Assembly (NCBI RefSeq): GCF_046244365.1
Contig: NZ_CP176395.1
Location: 2,728,001-2,792,000 of the forward strand
DNA from: Paenibacillus_V sp046244365
Lineage (GTDB): Bacteria > Bacillota > Bacilli > Paenibacillales > NBRC-103111
Reading direction: 5' to 3'
DNA length: 64,000 bases
Shown: positions 34,252 through 42,976 of the stretch, one piece after another
How positions within the stretch are numbered: position 1 is the first letter of the stretch
How the letters are laid out: each line of letters begins with the position of its first letter
The notes under the pieces: model-generated
Database searches by the model: none
Seen by the model: the letters and a program-made list of their open reading frames with translations, nothing else
Told to the model about the DNA's origin: nothing
Position numbers and translations under genes: made by a program

Positions 34252-35349
34252 ATGCCGCTATTGCAACCGATAAAACATGAAATTATCCATAAGGACGGGA
34301 ATTACAATTGTTTTCCAAGCATTGTCCAAATGCAGGACGGCCGACTGGCGATTACGTTTCGTCAAGCCCCTGACCGTCAGCGGACATACGGGCAAATCAC
34401 CCATCTCGACCCAGCGTCCAAAGCGGTTTATCTTGTAACCAAGGATGGGGAAACCTGGAATCGTGAACCCCTCGTTCTTTATGACGATTATTTTTGCGGC
34501 GTACAGGACCCATGTCTAAACGTACTGCAAGACGGAACGTTGTTCGCTACTTTTTTTATGTGGAAGGTGTACGACGCTGACGACGTCCAAGATAGAAGCG
34601 GGAGCGGGCTATGGAGTTCGGTATACGGCAAATGGTTGGGCCGAATCGAAGGCGTTTATACGGTGCAATCGACGGACGGGGGACAAACGTGGAGTTCTCC
34701 GGTCTGCATAAACATCGCGGATACCGCCATCCGCGGCAATTGCACGGAATTGGAAGACGGCACCATTCTGGCTCCGCTCTATCGCATTACTGAGGGAGGA
34801 GCTTCCGAAGTGCTCATCGCCGAAACGAAGGATCGCGGTGAAACATGGTCGATACTGGCCGCCATTGCAGATTGCGACGGTCATCATTTTTACGAACCGA
34901 ATCTATACAGGACCGCAAGCGGGAAGCTGGTAGCTTTCATCCGCAGCATGAAAATATCCAAAGAGGATGGCGCCGAACATAAGAGTTCCCCATTATTTAC
35001 ATCGGAGTCTTCGGATAACGGAAAAACATGGAGCCTGCCGGTGAAGCACGCTATCGATTCCCCCAGCCCGTTTCATCTGCTTCGGCTGGAAGACGGCAAT
35101 GTGCTGCTTACTTATGGCTATAGGCATATGCCTTATGGTATTCGGGCCATCGTGTTGGATGCGGAATGCGGCAACATCGACGAAGCGGAGGAAATTATCG
35201 TCCGTGAAGATGCGCCAGGAAGGGATATCGGCTATACAAGCGCCGTTCAACTCGAAAGCGGTAACGTGTTCATCACGTACTATTACTATGATGCGCAAGA
35301 CGGCTTGCGGTATATTGCCGGCTCCTTGTGCGAGGTTAACGGTTCTTAA
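34252..35349 (+). CDS. Sialidase-family (BNR/Asp-box) protein, probable exo-glycosidase
   Basis: 365 aa from ATG 34252 behind GGGAGG. The Asp-boxes STDGGQTW, TKDRGETW and SSDNGKTW mark a sialidase-type six-bladed propeller. PSIVQMQDGRLAITFRQAPD near the N-terminus resembles the arginine-bearing first strands of the family. No signal peptide, so it probably acts on imported material in the cytoplasm. Being last in the importer operon suggests it processes the imported sugar. Other GH33-like or related propeller activities are possible. Confidence 0.75.
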   Translation: MPLLQPIKHEIIHKDGNYNCFPSIVQMQDGRLAITFRQAPDRQRTYGQITHLDPASKAVYLVTKDGETWNREPLVLYDDYFCGVQDPCLNVLQDGTLFATFFMWKVYDADDVQDRSGSGLWSSVYGKWLGRIEGVYTVQSTDGGQTWSSPVCINIADTAIRGNCTELEDGTILAPLYRITEGGASEVLIAETKDRGETWSILAAIADCDGHHFYEPNLYRTASGKLVAFIRSMKISKEDGAEHKSSPLFTSESSDNGKTWSLPVKHAIDSPSPFHLLRLEDGNVLLTYGYRHMPYGIRAIVLDAECGNIDEAEEIIVREDAPGRDIGYTSAVQLESGNVFITYYYYDAQDGLRYIAGSLCEVNGS

Positions 35350-35483
35350 TAGGGTAAAGGAACATAAGATTCACTTGTGCTGCCGGCCATCATCATGATA
35401 AAATATCCCACAACCTGCAGACGTTTGCAGGGCGAGCCGAGACGAGAAAGCCGAGATTGGACGAGACGAGGAGAGATGAGGAA

Positions 35484-36224
35484 ATGAACGAACGCGAAGA
35501 AATGCCGAACGTTAACGGGCGGCAGCAGGATAGCTTTTATGAACAAGTCGGTGTAGCGATGACATGCCGTTCCTTCGGCGAGTATATCGAGATGTTTGAT
35601 TTGGACGAGGAAGCCTTGAAGAAGGGTTACGTGCTGGACGTTGGCGCCGGCGCTTCATCGTTTGTCGCTTCGGCGAACAAGCGGGGGATTCGGGCCGCTG
35701 CGGCGGATCCGCTGTACAGCTTGTCCAGGGAGCGGATCGAGGAGCACGGCCGAACGGAGATCGAAGTGTCCACAGCGAAGCTGGCGGGACTGGCCGATAA
35801 ATTCGACTGGACGTATTACGGTGATATCGACAAGCACCGGGCTAACCGTGAGGCGTCGCTTGAGCTGTTTTTGGCCGATTATGATGCCGGACTGGCGGAG
35901 GGACGCTATGCGGCGGGGAAGCTTCCCCATTTGCCGTTTCCGGATAACCATTTTACAACGGTGCTGTGCAGTCACTTCTTGTTCTTGTATGCGGAGCAGT
36001 TCGGTTACGAGTTCCATTTGCAGGCCGTTCGCGAGCTGGCTCGCGTCTGCAAGCCGGGCGGAGAGGTTCGGATTTACCCGCTGCTCGATTTGAAATGGAG
36101 GCCGTTCGCACAGCTTCCGGAGCTGCTTGACGACCTTTGCAGGGACGGTTTTACCATCCATTTTTACGAGTCAAAACTCCCATTTATTCCTAAATCCAAG
36201 AAGTTTCTGGGTGTGCGAAAATAA
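35484..36224 (+). CDS. Class I SAM-dependent methyltransferase
   Basis: 246 aa from ATG 35484; the upstream purine-rich stretch offers GAGGAG at ~11 bases. Motif I of the Rossmann-like methyltransferase fold is LDVGAGASSFVASANKRG. A later FPDNHFTTVLCSHFLFLY and RVCKPGGEVRIYP match motifs IV and VI. It probably methylates a small molecule; the substrate is unknown. It lies between the sugar locus and the cold-shock gene, and the cold-shock promoter follows directly. Confidence 0.8.
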   Translation: MNEREEMPNVNGRQQDSFYEQVGVAMTCRSFGEYIEMFDLDEEALKKGYVLDVGAGASSFVASANKRGIRAAAADPLYSLSRERIEEHGRTEIEVSTAKLAGLADKFDWTYYGDIDKHRANREASLELFLADYDAGLAEGRYAAGKLPHLPFPDNHFTTVLCSHFLFLYAEQFGYEFHLQAVRELARVCKPGGEVRIYPLLDLKWRPFAQLPELLDDLCRDGFTIHFYESKLPFIPKSKKFLGVRK

Positions 36225-36233
36225 TTTTGTAAC

Positions 36234-36263
36234 TTGATTTCAATTTCTGAATAGTGATATAAT
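36234..36263 (+). promoter_or_regulatory. SigA promoter of cold-shock gene
   Basis: TTGATT (36234-36239), an 18-base spacer and a perfect TATAAT (36258-36263). The short leader then contains a TCGCC/GGCGA hairpin at 36272-36286 ahead of the AGGAGG site. Confidence 0.8.
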
Positions 36264-36307
36264 GTAACCATTCGCCACTAAGGCGATATTTTTAGGAGGT
36301 TGTTTAC

Positions 36308-36505
36308 TTGAAAGGTACAGTTAAGTGGTTTAACGCAGAAAAAGGTTACGGCTTTATTTCGGTTGATGGTGGAGACGACGTATTCGTACACTTCTCGGCG
36401 ATTCAAGGCGACGGATTCAAAACCCTTGAAGAAGGTCAACAAGTTGAGTTTGACATTACTCAAGGAAACCGTGGACCTCAAGCGGCAAACGTCATTAAAT
36501 TATAA
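36308..36505 (+). CDS. Cold-shock protein (CspA family)
   Basis: 65 aa, start codon TTG 36308 with a perfect AGGAGG 8 bases upstream. The OB-fold RNA-binding motifs are intact: KWFNAEKGYGFI (RNP1) and DVFVHFSAI (RNP2). It is a single-domain nucleic-acid chaperone of the CspA/CspB/CspD group that keeps mRNA unstructured. A strong promoter and terminator make it monocistronic. A TTG start on such a highly expressed gene is a little unusual and may limit translation. Confidence 0.96.
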   Translation: MKGTVKWFNAEKGYGFISVDGGDDVFVHFSAIQGDGFKTLEEGQQVEFDITQGNRGPQAANVIKL

Positions 36506-36540
36506 GATTACGCAACACTTATAAATAGTGCACATACCGC

Positions 36541-36577
36541 AAAGCAGCTATCCCGTCAGGGGGAGCTGCTTTTTTTG
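36541..36577 (+). terminator. Intrinsic terminator after cold-shock gene
   Basis: AAAGCAGCT pairs with AGCTGCTTT across a CCCGTCAGGGGG loop region, then a T-run. Confidence 0.85.
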
Positions 36578-36693
36578 GTTGTTCTCCCGGCGTTCCAATT
36601 CAAGTCCCGAGCAGAAGGGATTCAATCTATAGCTGTAGCTTTGACCAATAATGGAATAAAAATACTTATTGAATAGGATCGATCGGACGGGCT

Positions 36694-36723
36694 TTGACCG
36701 ATTCCGCCGTAAAGTGGTAAACT
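36694..36723 (+). promoter_or_regulatory. Probable SigA promoter of yebC
   Basis: TTGACC (36694-36699), an 18-base spacer and TAAACT (36718-36723), 34 bases before the start codon. Confidence 0.6.
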
Positions 36724-36757
36724 AGAACATGCAATCTTAACAAGGGAGCGTTCTCGA

Positions 36758-37489
36758 ATGCCGAAGTTTAAACTATTCAAAGACCGTAAAGGGAAAGCCG
36801 ACCAGGCGAAAAATAACCAGTTCGTCAAGCTGTCCCGGGAAATTTACGTAGCCGTTCGCAAAGGCGGGGCAAACCCGGATGCGAACTTTGCGCTCAAGAC
36901 GGCGATCGCAAGCGCCAGAGCCATTCAGATGCCGAACGACAATATCGATCGCGCGATCAAGAAGGCGACCGGCGACGGAAACAGCGTCGAGTATGAAGAA
37001 ATCCTGTACGAAGGCTACGGGCCGGGCGGCGTCGCGATCATGGTCAAATGCTTGACCGACAACCGGAACCGGACGGCGGCCGACGTTCGGGCGGTATTCA
37101 ATAAGCGCGGCGGCAATATGGGGGAATCCGGCTGCGTCTCTTACATGTTTGACGAGAAGGGCGTCCTTACGATCGACAGAGAAGAGAATGAGCTTGACGA
37201 GGACGAGCTGATGATGCAGGCATTGGAAGCCGGAGCAGACGATCTCGTAACAAGCGAGGAAAGCTACGAAATTCTTACGCACCCGCACGAGCTGGAACCG
37301 GTCAAAACGGCGCTGGAGCAGGCCGGCCTGCATTTCGCAAGTGCCCAAGTACGCTGGCTGCCGCAGAATACGGTCAAAGCGGAAGGCGAGAACGCGGACA
37401 AGCTGATGAAGATGATGGACGCGTTCGACGATAACGACGATGTGCAAGACGTTTTCGCCAACTTCGAAATCGACGACGAGAACATGTAA
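36758..37489 (+). CDS. yebC: YebC/PmpR family DNA-binding or translation-associated regulator
   Basis: 243 aa from ATG 36758 behind AAGGGAG. The family pattern runs throughout: FKDRKGKADQAKNNQFVKLS near the N-terminus, MPNDNIDRAIKKATGDG, YEGYGPGGVAIMVKCLTDN, NKRGGNMGESGCVSYMF, and an acidic C-terminal domain. YebC-type proteins are described as transcription regulators, and some members as factors that help ribosomes through difficult sequences. The N-terminus (MPKFKLFKDRKG) differs from the common MAGHSKW form and resembles the YeeI branch. Monocistronic, with its own promoter and terminator. Confidence 0.93.
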   Translation: MPKFKLFKDRKGKADQAKNNQFVKLSREIYVAVRKGGANPDANFALKTAIASARAIQMPNDNIDRAIKKATGDGNSVEYEEILYEGYGPGGVAIMVKCLTDNRNRTAADVRAVFNKRGGNMGESGCVSYMFDEKGVLTIDREENELDEDELMMQALEAGADDLVTSEESYEILTHPHELEPVKTALEQAGLHFASAQVRWLPQNTVKAEGENADKLMKMMDAFDDNDDVQDVFANFEIDDENM

Positions 37490-37522
37490 GTTCCGGTTCG
37501 GGCGGAACGATACCGAAACAGG

Positions 37523-37552
37523 CCGGGCAGACGATGCTGCCCGGTTTTTTTT
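37523..37552 (+). terminator. Intrinsic terminator after yebC
   Basis: Perfect 8-bp stem CCGGGCAG/CTGCCCGG with a 5-base loop and eight or nine Ts. Confidence 0.92.
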
Positions 37553-37701
37553 GCGTTGGTTTCGATGCTGGACTTTAAAACGTCCCAAATCAATGGCCCA
37601 AAAAAATAATTCCCAAATAAGGAAACTTTTCTCTCTCTTTGCTCGTCTATTGTTTGGGAAAAAAATAGGACCAATTGTACGCGGGGGAGTGGGAAACGCA
37701 G

Positions 37702-39120
37702 ATGAGAAAAAGATGGACGCCGCTGGTATGCGCATCGCTGCTTACGGTAAGTCTAAGCGGCTGCCTGGGTATCGGAGGAGACCGGGGCGAGGAAGGTCAG
37801 GCCGTTAAGGCGGCTAAGCCGAAGTCATCGGTGGAAGGAAAGATCAAGATTTATGCGGAGTTCAAGGAGTCGTTCATGCAAGACTTCGGCAATATTTTGA
37901 TCGCGAAATACCCGGACATGGATTTGGAAATCGTCGGGCCGGCCATGAGCCCGGGAATGGATCAGGAAACGCTCCGTAAGGAGACAAACAAGATCATCGA
38001 AGAGGAGAAGCCCGATTTGTTTTTTGGCTTCATGGCTTTTACGCAATGGTTGGAAGACAAGCGGCTGCTCGAGTTGGAGCCGTTGATCAGACAGGACAAG
38101 TTCGATCTGGAGCGCATGCATCCCGCGGTCGTCGAAACGGTCAGACAGATGGGAGGAGGCAAGCTGTACGGCTTGGCGCATTCGTTCAGCAGCACGGCGC
38201 TCATGTACAACAAAGATTTATTCGATCAATATCAAATTCCGTATCCGAAGGACGGCATGACGTGGGACGACGTTATCGCGCTGGCCAAAAGGTTTCCGGC
38301 GACCGGGGAAGGGGATAGCCGGATTTACGGCTTCTTTAACTTGGCACCGACGCCATACGACCTGATCAGCCGTATGGGAGGATTGGCGGGACTTCACATT
38401 ACCGATTCGGAAGGAAGCAAGGTTGCCGTTCAAACGAATGAATGGAAACGGATCTGGAATACGGTAATCGATGCGTACCGGGCCGGTTCGATCTACCTGG
38501 CACCGGAAAATGACATGCCCGCGCCGGGATCGACGATGAAGGACAGCCAAAAAAGGGACAAGTTCATGATCGGTCAGGCCGCTATGGCGCTGGTGCAGCC
38601 GTTTACGCTCGATCAGTTTGCCTCCTACAAGAACAGCGGCTTCAAAACGTTCAACTGGGAGATGGTGACGGAACCGGTCGACGCCAAACGTCCGGGCGAG
38701 TCGAATTCGTTCAGTCCCCGGGATATTTTTGCCATCGGCGCCAAATCCTCCAACAAACAAGCGGCATGGGAAATCATCCAATATATCAATAGCGACACGT
38801 TTACGAAAGTATTTGCGAAAACCTCATCCTTCCGTTTGTTGGGCAATAGGAGCGCCAGCCGGGAGAAGGACGGCCGCAGCCTGGATGTGTTCACCAAGCT
38901 GAAGCCAAGCAGCGCATTGGCGCAAACCGCACCGCGTGCCGACATTCCGGCCTCATTCACCGGCAGTTATTCGACGCTGGCGCGGGATATGTCCAAAGCT
39001 GCGCTGAAGGGCACGCTTACCGTCGACGAGGCGTTGAGCGAACTGGAAAGCAAAGGGCAGCAGATGCTTAACCAGGCGAAGCTGAGTGCCGCGAGCGGAG
39101 CGGGAGGTGGCAGCAAATGA
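37702..39120 (+). CDS. Extracellular solute-binding lipoprotein, orphan copy 1
   Basis: 472 aa from ATG 37702, with a G-rich site (GGGGGAGTGGG) upstream. Lipobox LSGC (Cys21). Family 1-like binding-protein pattern: KLYGLAHSFSSTALMYNKDLFD and YPKDGMTWDDVIALAKRFP. No permease or ATPase gene is nearby. It overlaps the next gene by 4 bases and resembles it segment by segment, so the two are tandem paralogues. They could serve a distant importer or act as surface sensors; this is inference. Confidence 0.85.
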   Translation: MRKRWTPLVCASLLTVSLSGCLGIGGDRGEEGQAVKAAKPKSSVEGKIKIYAEFKESFMQDFGNILIAKYPDMDLEIVGPAMSPGMDQETLRKETNKIIEEEKPDLFFGFMAFTQWLEDKRLLELEPLIRQDKFDLERMHPAVVETVRQMGGGKLYGLAHSFSSTALMYNKDLFDQYQIPYPKDGMTWDDVIALAKRFPATGEGDSRIYGFFNLAPTPYDLISRMGGLAGLHITDSEGSKVAVQTNEWKRIWNTVIDAYRAGSIYLAPENDMPAPGSTMKDSQKRDKFMIGQAAMALVQPFTLDQFASYKNSGFKTFNWEMVTEPVDAKRPGESNSFSPRDIFAIGAKSSNKQAAWEIIQYINSDTFTKVFAKTSSFRLLGNRSASREKDGRSLDVFTKLKPSSALAQTAPRADIPASFTGSYSTLARDMSKAALKGTLTVDEALSELESKGQQMLNQAKLSAASGAGGGSK

Positions 39121-40547
39121 AACGTTGGATGAATGTGTCGATTGTCATTATGACGACGATACCCCTTCTTGCCAGTTGCTTGGGCGGCGCGGATGGCGAG
39201 GGAAGCAAGCCGAGCGTCAAGCAGTTGGTCAAGCCTTTGGAGGCGGATGAAAAAGCGAGCCTCAAAATGTACGGCTGGGCGGACGAACGAAATTTTATTT
39301 ACAATTACGGAAGCTCCTACCTGGTGGAATACCCGAATATCGAGCTTTCATTTACGATAAAGCCGAACGGCCAAGTCGAGCCCGGAACGGATCCGTATGA
39401 GCGGCAGTTCAAAGACATCGAGGAGCAGAAGCCGGATATTTTCGTGCTTGCTCAGAGCGAGCTGCCGCGGTATGCGGAAAAAGGGCTGCTGTACGATCTC
39501 GATCCGCTGATCAAGCAGGATAAATTCGATATCGAAAACATCCACGCCGGTGCAGTTGAAGCGATACGCGAAAAAAGCGGCGGCAAGCTGTACGGGTTAT
39601 CGCCGACGTTCTACAGTTCGGCGCTTTTCTACAACAAGGAGCTGTTCGACAAGTTCAAAGTGCCATATCCGAAAGATCAAATGACGTGGGACGAGCTGTT
39701 CCAGCTTGCGAAGAAATTTCCGACGACCGGCGGGAAGGACGAGCGCGTATACGGTTTTTCGGCCGGAAATACGTTCTCTTTCGTTCAACAGCTGGCAAAC
39801 ATTCATGGCGTTTCGATGATCGACCCCGACGGCAAAAAGCTGACGGCGAACAGCGATGCCTACAAACGGCTATGGAATATGACGATTGACGCGTCTAAAG
39901 CCGGGTATGTGTTTACATCGACGACGCAGGAGCGCATGGTCGAACTATCGACGCCTACTTACCGGAGCTATGTTGGCCCTTTCGCTTCGGGACAAGCGGC
40001 GATGTCGATCGAGGGCAACGCAACGATCCGCACGATGGACATGCTGAAGGGCAGCAATTTGAAGCCGTTCGAGTGGGGCATGACGACCGTGCCGGTCGAT
40101 CCGCAGACGCCGAACGAATCGCCGTATTACGGAGTCGGGAGCATTTTTGCGATCAATGCCAAATCCCCCAACGCCAGAGCGGCCTGGCAACTGCTGAAGT
40201 ACTGGAACAGCGAGCAGTATGCGGCTTATTATCAGAAGACGAAATCTCAGAGCCTGGGTTCTTCTATGCTTCTTTCCCGAATTTCCTACAATAAGGCGCC
40301 GGCAGGGAAGAGTCTGGAGCCGTTCTACACACTGAAGCCTAGCAAGCGGGATTACTATTCGGGGCTGCTCAAAGCGCCGGTATCGTTTGCGAATGCGTTC
40401 AGCCCGATTCAAACGGAAGAAACCAAAGCGATTACGGAGGGCTCCAAGACGGTGGAGGAAGCGCTTCGATCGCTTCAGGAACGCGGACAGAAGGAGCTGG
40501 ACCGCGCATGGGCGGAGGAGGAAGCGAAGAAGACGCAAGCGAAATGA
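39117..40547 (+). CDS. Extracellular solute-binding lipoprotein, orphan copy 2
   Basis: 476 aa; lipobox LASC (Cys21). KLYGLSPTFYSSALFYNKEL and VPYPKDQMTWDELFQLAKKF align directly with copy 1, as does the C-terminal pattern of a helix ending in an EALRSLQERGQKEL-type tail. Translation is probably coupled to copy 1 through the ATGA overlap. The C-terminus is Glu/Lys/Ala-rich. Function as for copy 1: sugar or other solute capture at the membrane surface, transporter unknown. Confidence 0.85.
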   Translation: MKRWMNVSIVIMTTIPLLASCLGGADGEGSKPSVKQLVKPLEADEKASLKMYGWADERNFIYNYGSSYLVEYPNIELSFTIKPNGQVEPGTDPYERQFKDIEEQKPDIFVLAQSELPRYAEKGLLYDLDPLIKQDKFDIENIHAGAVEAIREKSGGKLYGLSPTFYSSALFYNKELFDKFKVPYPKDQMTWDELFQLAKKFPTTGGKDERVYGFSAGNTFSFVQQLANIHGVSMIDPDGKKLTANSDAYKRLWNMTIDASKAGYVFTSTTQERMVELSTPTYRSYVGPFASGQAAMSIEGNATIRTMDMLKGSNLKPFEWGMTTVPVDPQTPNESPYYGVGSIFAINAKSPNARAAWQLLKYWNSEQYAAYYQKTKSQSLGSSMLLSRISYNKAPAGKSLEPFYTLKPSKRDYYSGLLKAPVSFANAFSPIQTEETKAITEGSKTVEEALRSLQERGQKELDRAWAEEEAKKTQAK

Positions 40548-40560
40548 TGGAGCGAGAGAG

Positions 40561-40600
40561 GACCCGCACCGGTTGCCGGTTGCGGGTTCTTTTTTGTTTT
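40561..40600 (+). terminator. Intrinsic terminator after orphan binding-protein pair
   Basis: GACCCGCA pairs with TGCGGGTTC around a CCGG-containing loop, followed by TTTTTTGTTTT. The remaining interval to 41019 holds no gene that I can support. Confidence 0.85.
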
Positions 40601-41019
40601 ACGGGGTTTTTCCCTATCCCGGTATCGGATCACAAAGCGGATGAAGCCGCTGATTTGATGTTGTGGAGAGGGGAATGAAACCGGAACTCTATAAAGTTGT
40701 TCTTGGATTTGAATACCGGCTGGAAGATCGGTAGGGAAAAAGGAGTAACGGAAAGCAGCAAAGGAGAGCAGAGGGAAGGGGTATGGGGTGGAGAAGCGAA
40801 AGCGTTCGCCTTTGAAATCGTCTTATTACCGCATAACAAGTTCAATGAAACACGATTTCAAGAGTGATCGGAATCCCATACCCTTTCCTCCCCCACGCGC
40901 AAACGGCCGTTTTTCCTTATCAAAATCTCCGAAAGTATTCTCCGCGGATCGTTCGATTTCCCGGTAAACGTCTGGCGCCAAGGGCCCGAATTGCGTTTAT
41001 CCTGAATGAAGGCAGGAGA

Positions 41020-41028
41020 TGGTATAAT
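41020..41028 (+). promoter_or_regulatory. Extended -10 promoter
   Basis: TGG followed by a perfect TATAAT (41023-41028) about 38 bases before the gene start at 41067. No good -35 is seen. Confidence 0.55.
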
Positions 41029-41066
41029 GGGAGGACTGACGATTGCGACAGGAAGGAGGGATGAGC

Positions 41067-41369
41067 GTGGCGTTCGGGATAACCCGAGATGAGCTTGCGG
41101 TCTGGAAAGCGGCTGTTTCCAGGGGCGAGATTGCATATTTAACGCATTATTGGATCGATCCCCGCTTTCCGGGCATTAAGACGGTTACCAAGGTAGGCTG
41201 CGCCGATCTCGGCGTGCTTGCGGATTGGTGCAGGGCCCACGGCTTGAATCCGCAATATATTCATAACCGGCCGCCGTTTCCTCATTTTGACCTGATCGGA
41301 CCGAAGCAAAAACAGATTTTACTCCAGGAAGGCTTAACGGAGCATGTGGAGCGGTTTCGCATGCCGTGA
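41067..41369 (+). CDS. Conserved-looking hypothetical protein, 100 aa
   Basis: Start GTG 41067 is chosen because AAGGAGGG ends 6 bases upstream; ATG 41061 touches the site. The protein is compact and rich in aromatic and His residues (YLTHYWIDPRFPGIKTVTKV; HNRPPFPHFDL). No membrane segment, signal or known motif was recognised. It has its own extended -10 promoter and is convergent with a phosphoesterase gene. Confidence 0.65.
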   Translation: MAFGITRDELAVWKAAVSRGEIAYLTHYWIDPRFPGIKTVTKVGCADLGVLADWCRAHGLNPQYIHNRPPFPHFDLIGPKQKQILLQEGLTEHVERFRMP

Positions 41370-41415
41370 ACGTGAAGTAATCAAATCGGTCAAGCTACCG
41401 CCCCAAAAACGGCCG

Positions 41416-41925
41416 TTACTGCTCTTCGCCGGGCACGACCATTTCTTTGATTCGTTCGAACGATACCGGCTTGTAGTCCCAGTGCTCGACGCTGACATTG
41501 ATGTAGTGGCTGCCTTCGTATTTCTGGCCGTGGATGTGGCCGTGGACGTTGACGTAGGGCATGTGCTTGTTCATATACATCGGTTCGTGCGAAAGAAAGA
41601 AGAAACCGCCGTATACGATCGGGTGCTCGCTGACCTCGTCGAAGCCCGCCTCCAGCCACCAGCTTCTCGGACGGCCGCGGTCGTGGTTCCCCATAATCAG
41701 CGTCTTGTATCCGTTCAGCCGGCTGACGATCGCGCTTGTCTTCTCTTTGTTCAGAAAAGAGAAATCCCCGAGATGAAATACTTTATCTTCCTTCCCTACG
41801 GCAGCGTTCCAGTTCTCGATCATGGCCTCGGTCATTTCCTCAACATTGCCGAAAGGCCTCGATTCGAAGTCGATAATATTTTTGTGGCCGAAATGATGGT
41901 CGGAAATTAGATAGACGGCAGACAT
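41416..41925 (-). CDS. Metallophosphoesterase (calcineurin-like, YfcE/phosphatase family)
   Basis: 169 aa from ATG 41925 behind AGAGGAG. All metallophosphoesterase motifs are visible: ISDHHFGH (DxH), LGDFS (GD), MGNHDR (GNHD) and VHGHIHG (GHxH). It is a small single-domain dinuclear-metal phosphodiesterase or phosphatase. The MxAVYLISDHHFGHKNII opening is typical of a bacterial and phage phosphoesterase subgroup. The substrate is unknown. Confidence 0.9.
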   Translation of the reverse strand: MSAVYLISDHHFGHKNIIDFESRPFGNVEEMTEAMIENWNAAVGKEDKVFHLGDFSFLNKEKTSAIVSRLNGYKTLIMGNHDRGRPRSWWLEAGFDEVSEHPIVYGGFFFLSHEPMYMNKHMPYVNVHGHIHGQKYEGSHYINVSVEHWDYKPVSFERIKEMVVPGEEQ

Positions 41926-42000
41926 GGCTATCGCTCCTCTCTGTTGCTAGTATACCTTAAGATGCGCTCTCCTTGTGAACCGAAGTTTAGAGTGAAAGAA

Positions 42001-42043
42001 ATAAACCCCCGATCCGCTACTTGCAGCGTATTCGGAGGTTTAT
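42001..42043 (-). terminator. Terminator of the MATE-MFS-esterase-nitroreductase-DUF2536 operon
   Basis: ATAAACCCCCGA pairs with TCGGAGGTTTAT. On the minus strand the hairpin is followed by TTTCTTTC. Confidence 0.7.
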
Positions 42044-42067
42044 TCGTTCATTATGGGCAATTGAAGC

Positions 42068-42274
42068 TTATTTCGCTTTAAAATGTACCGATGCGGTATA
42101 AAGCATTTTGTTGTGAACGGGATTGAACGTTACGTTGTGCTGGATCGCATGGACATCGAGCATAAGCGCTTTGTTGATGTCGATCCGCTCCTCGATCCTT
42201 CTCTCCAGCGTCGTCAGATCGTAAGCCTCGAACAGCTCGATCTTCGTCTCCAGTTTATCGAGAATGAAGTCCAT
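42068..42274 (-). CDS. DUF2536 family protein (YrzA-like)
   Basis: 68 aa. It closely follows the pattern of the small DUF2536 proteins of Bacillales (B. subtilis YrzA): KIELFEAYDLTTLERRIEER, then INKALMLDVHAIQHNVTF and a C-terminal YTASVHFKAK. Function is unknown. It is the last gene of a minus-strand run, 11 bases after the nitroreductase, and is followed by a terminator. Confidence 0.8.
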   Translation of the reverse strand: MDFILDKLETKIELFEAYDLTTLERRIEERIDINKALMLDVHAIQHNVTFNPVHNKMLYTASVHFKAK

Positions 42275-42285
42275 CCGGCACCCGC

Positions 42286-42933
42286 CTATTCTACGATTGT
42301 CAAAATTTCGTCAACCGGCTTGCGCGCCAGCTGTCCCGGCGTCTCCGAAGGGTGGCCGAGGGCGATGACCATATTGATCTGGCATTCCGCGGGAATGTTC
42401 AAGTACGAACGCAGCTTCTCCTGCGCGAGCAGGACGGGACCGGTCATCGGGCAGGTGGCGAGACCGCGCGCGTGAGCGGCAAGCATCAGGTTCTGCGAGG
42501 CGAGGCAGCTGCTCTTGATGCCTTCCTCATCCCATACGTTGTCCGGAACGAGCGCGATCGGATCGAATATTTTTTCGCGGAATTTGGAGTTGTAAGGCGT
42601 TGCCAGACAGACGATCAGCACCGGCGCATCGGCGAATGCCGTCGCATAAGGACCGAACGACCGGACAAGCAGGCGCGCTTCGCGCTCCAGTCCTCTTTGC
42701 GTGGCCGATTCTGCACGGGCATGCAGCTCCGCCCATGTCATCTGCTCGATTTCCTTTATTTTCTCGCGGTTCGTGACGGCGATGAACTGCCAGGTCTGGG
42801 AATTCGTATCGCTGGGCGCAAAACGCGCGCAGTCGATCAGCTCGCGGATGTCTTCCACGGATACGGATTCTTCGGTAAATTTACGGATGCTGCGGCGTCC
42901 GAGGACGATGGATTTGAAAGCGTCGTAGTTCAT
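42286..42933 (-). CDS. Nitroreductase family flavoprotein
   Basis: 215 aa from ATG 42933, AAAGGAG at 9 bases; ATG 42939 is an alternative. The FMN-binding opening LGRRSIRKFTEESV and the region FAPSDTNSQTWQFIAVT mark the nitroreductase fold. A C-terminal LATCPMTGPVLLAQEKLRSY and ALGHPSE complete it. It should be a homodimeric NAD(P)H-dependent reductase of nitroaromatics, quinones or similar electrophiles. It sits in an operon with two exporters and an esterase, which hints at a detoxification or small-molecule export role. Confidence 0.9.
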   Translation of the reverse strand: MNYDAFKSIVLGRRSIRKFTEESVSVEDIRELIDCARFAPSDTNSQTWQFIAVTNREKIKEIEQMTWAELHARAESATQRGLEREARLLVRSFGPYATAFADAPVLIVCLATPYNSKFREKIFDPIALVPDNVWDEEGIKSSCLASQNLMLAAHARGLATCPMTGPVLLAQEKLRSYLNIPAECQINMVIALGHPSETPGQLARKPVDEILTIVE

Positions 42934-42976
42934 GTACATGTTCTCCTTTTGATTCGGGTTCGAAATATTCGGTTGG

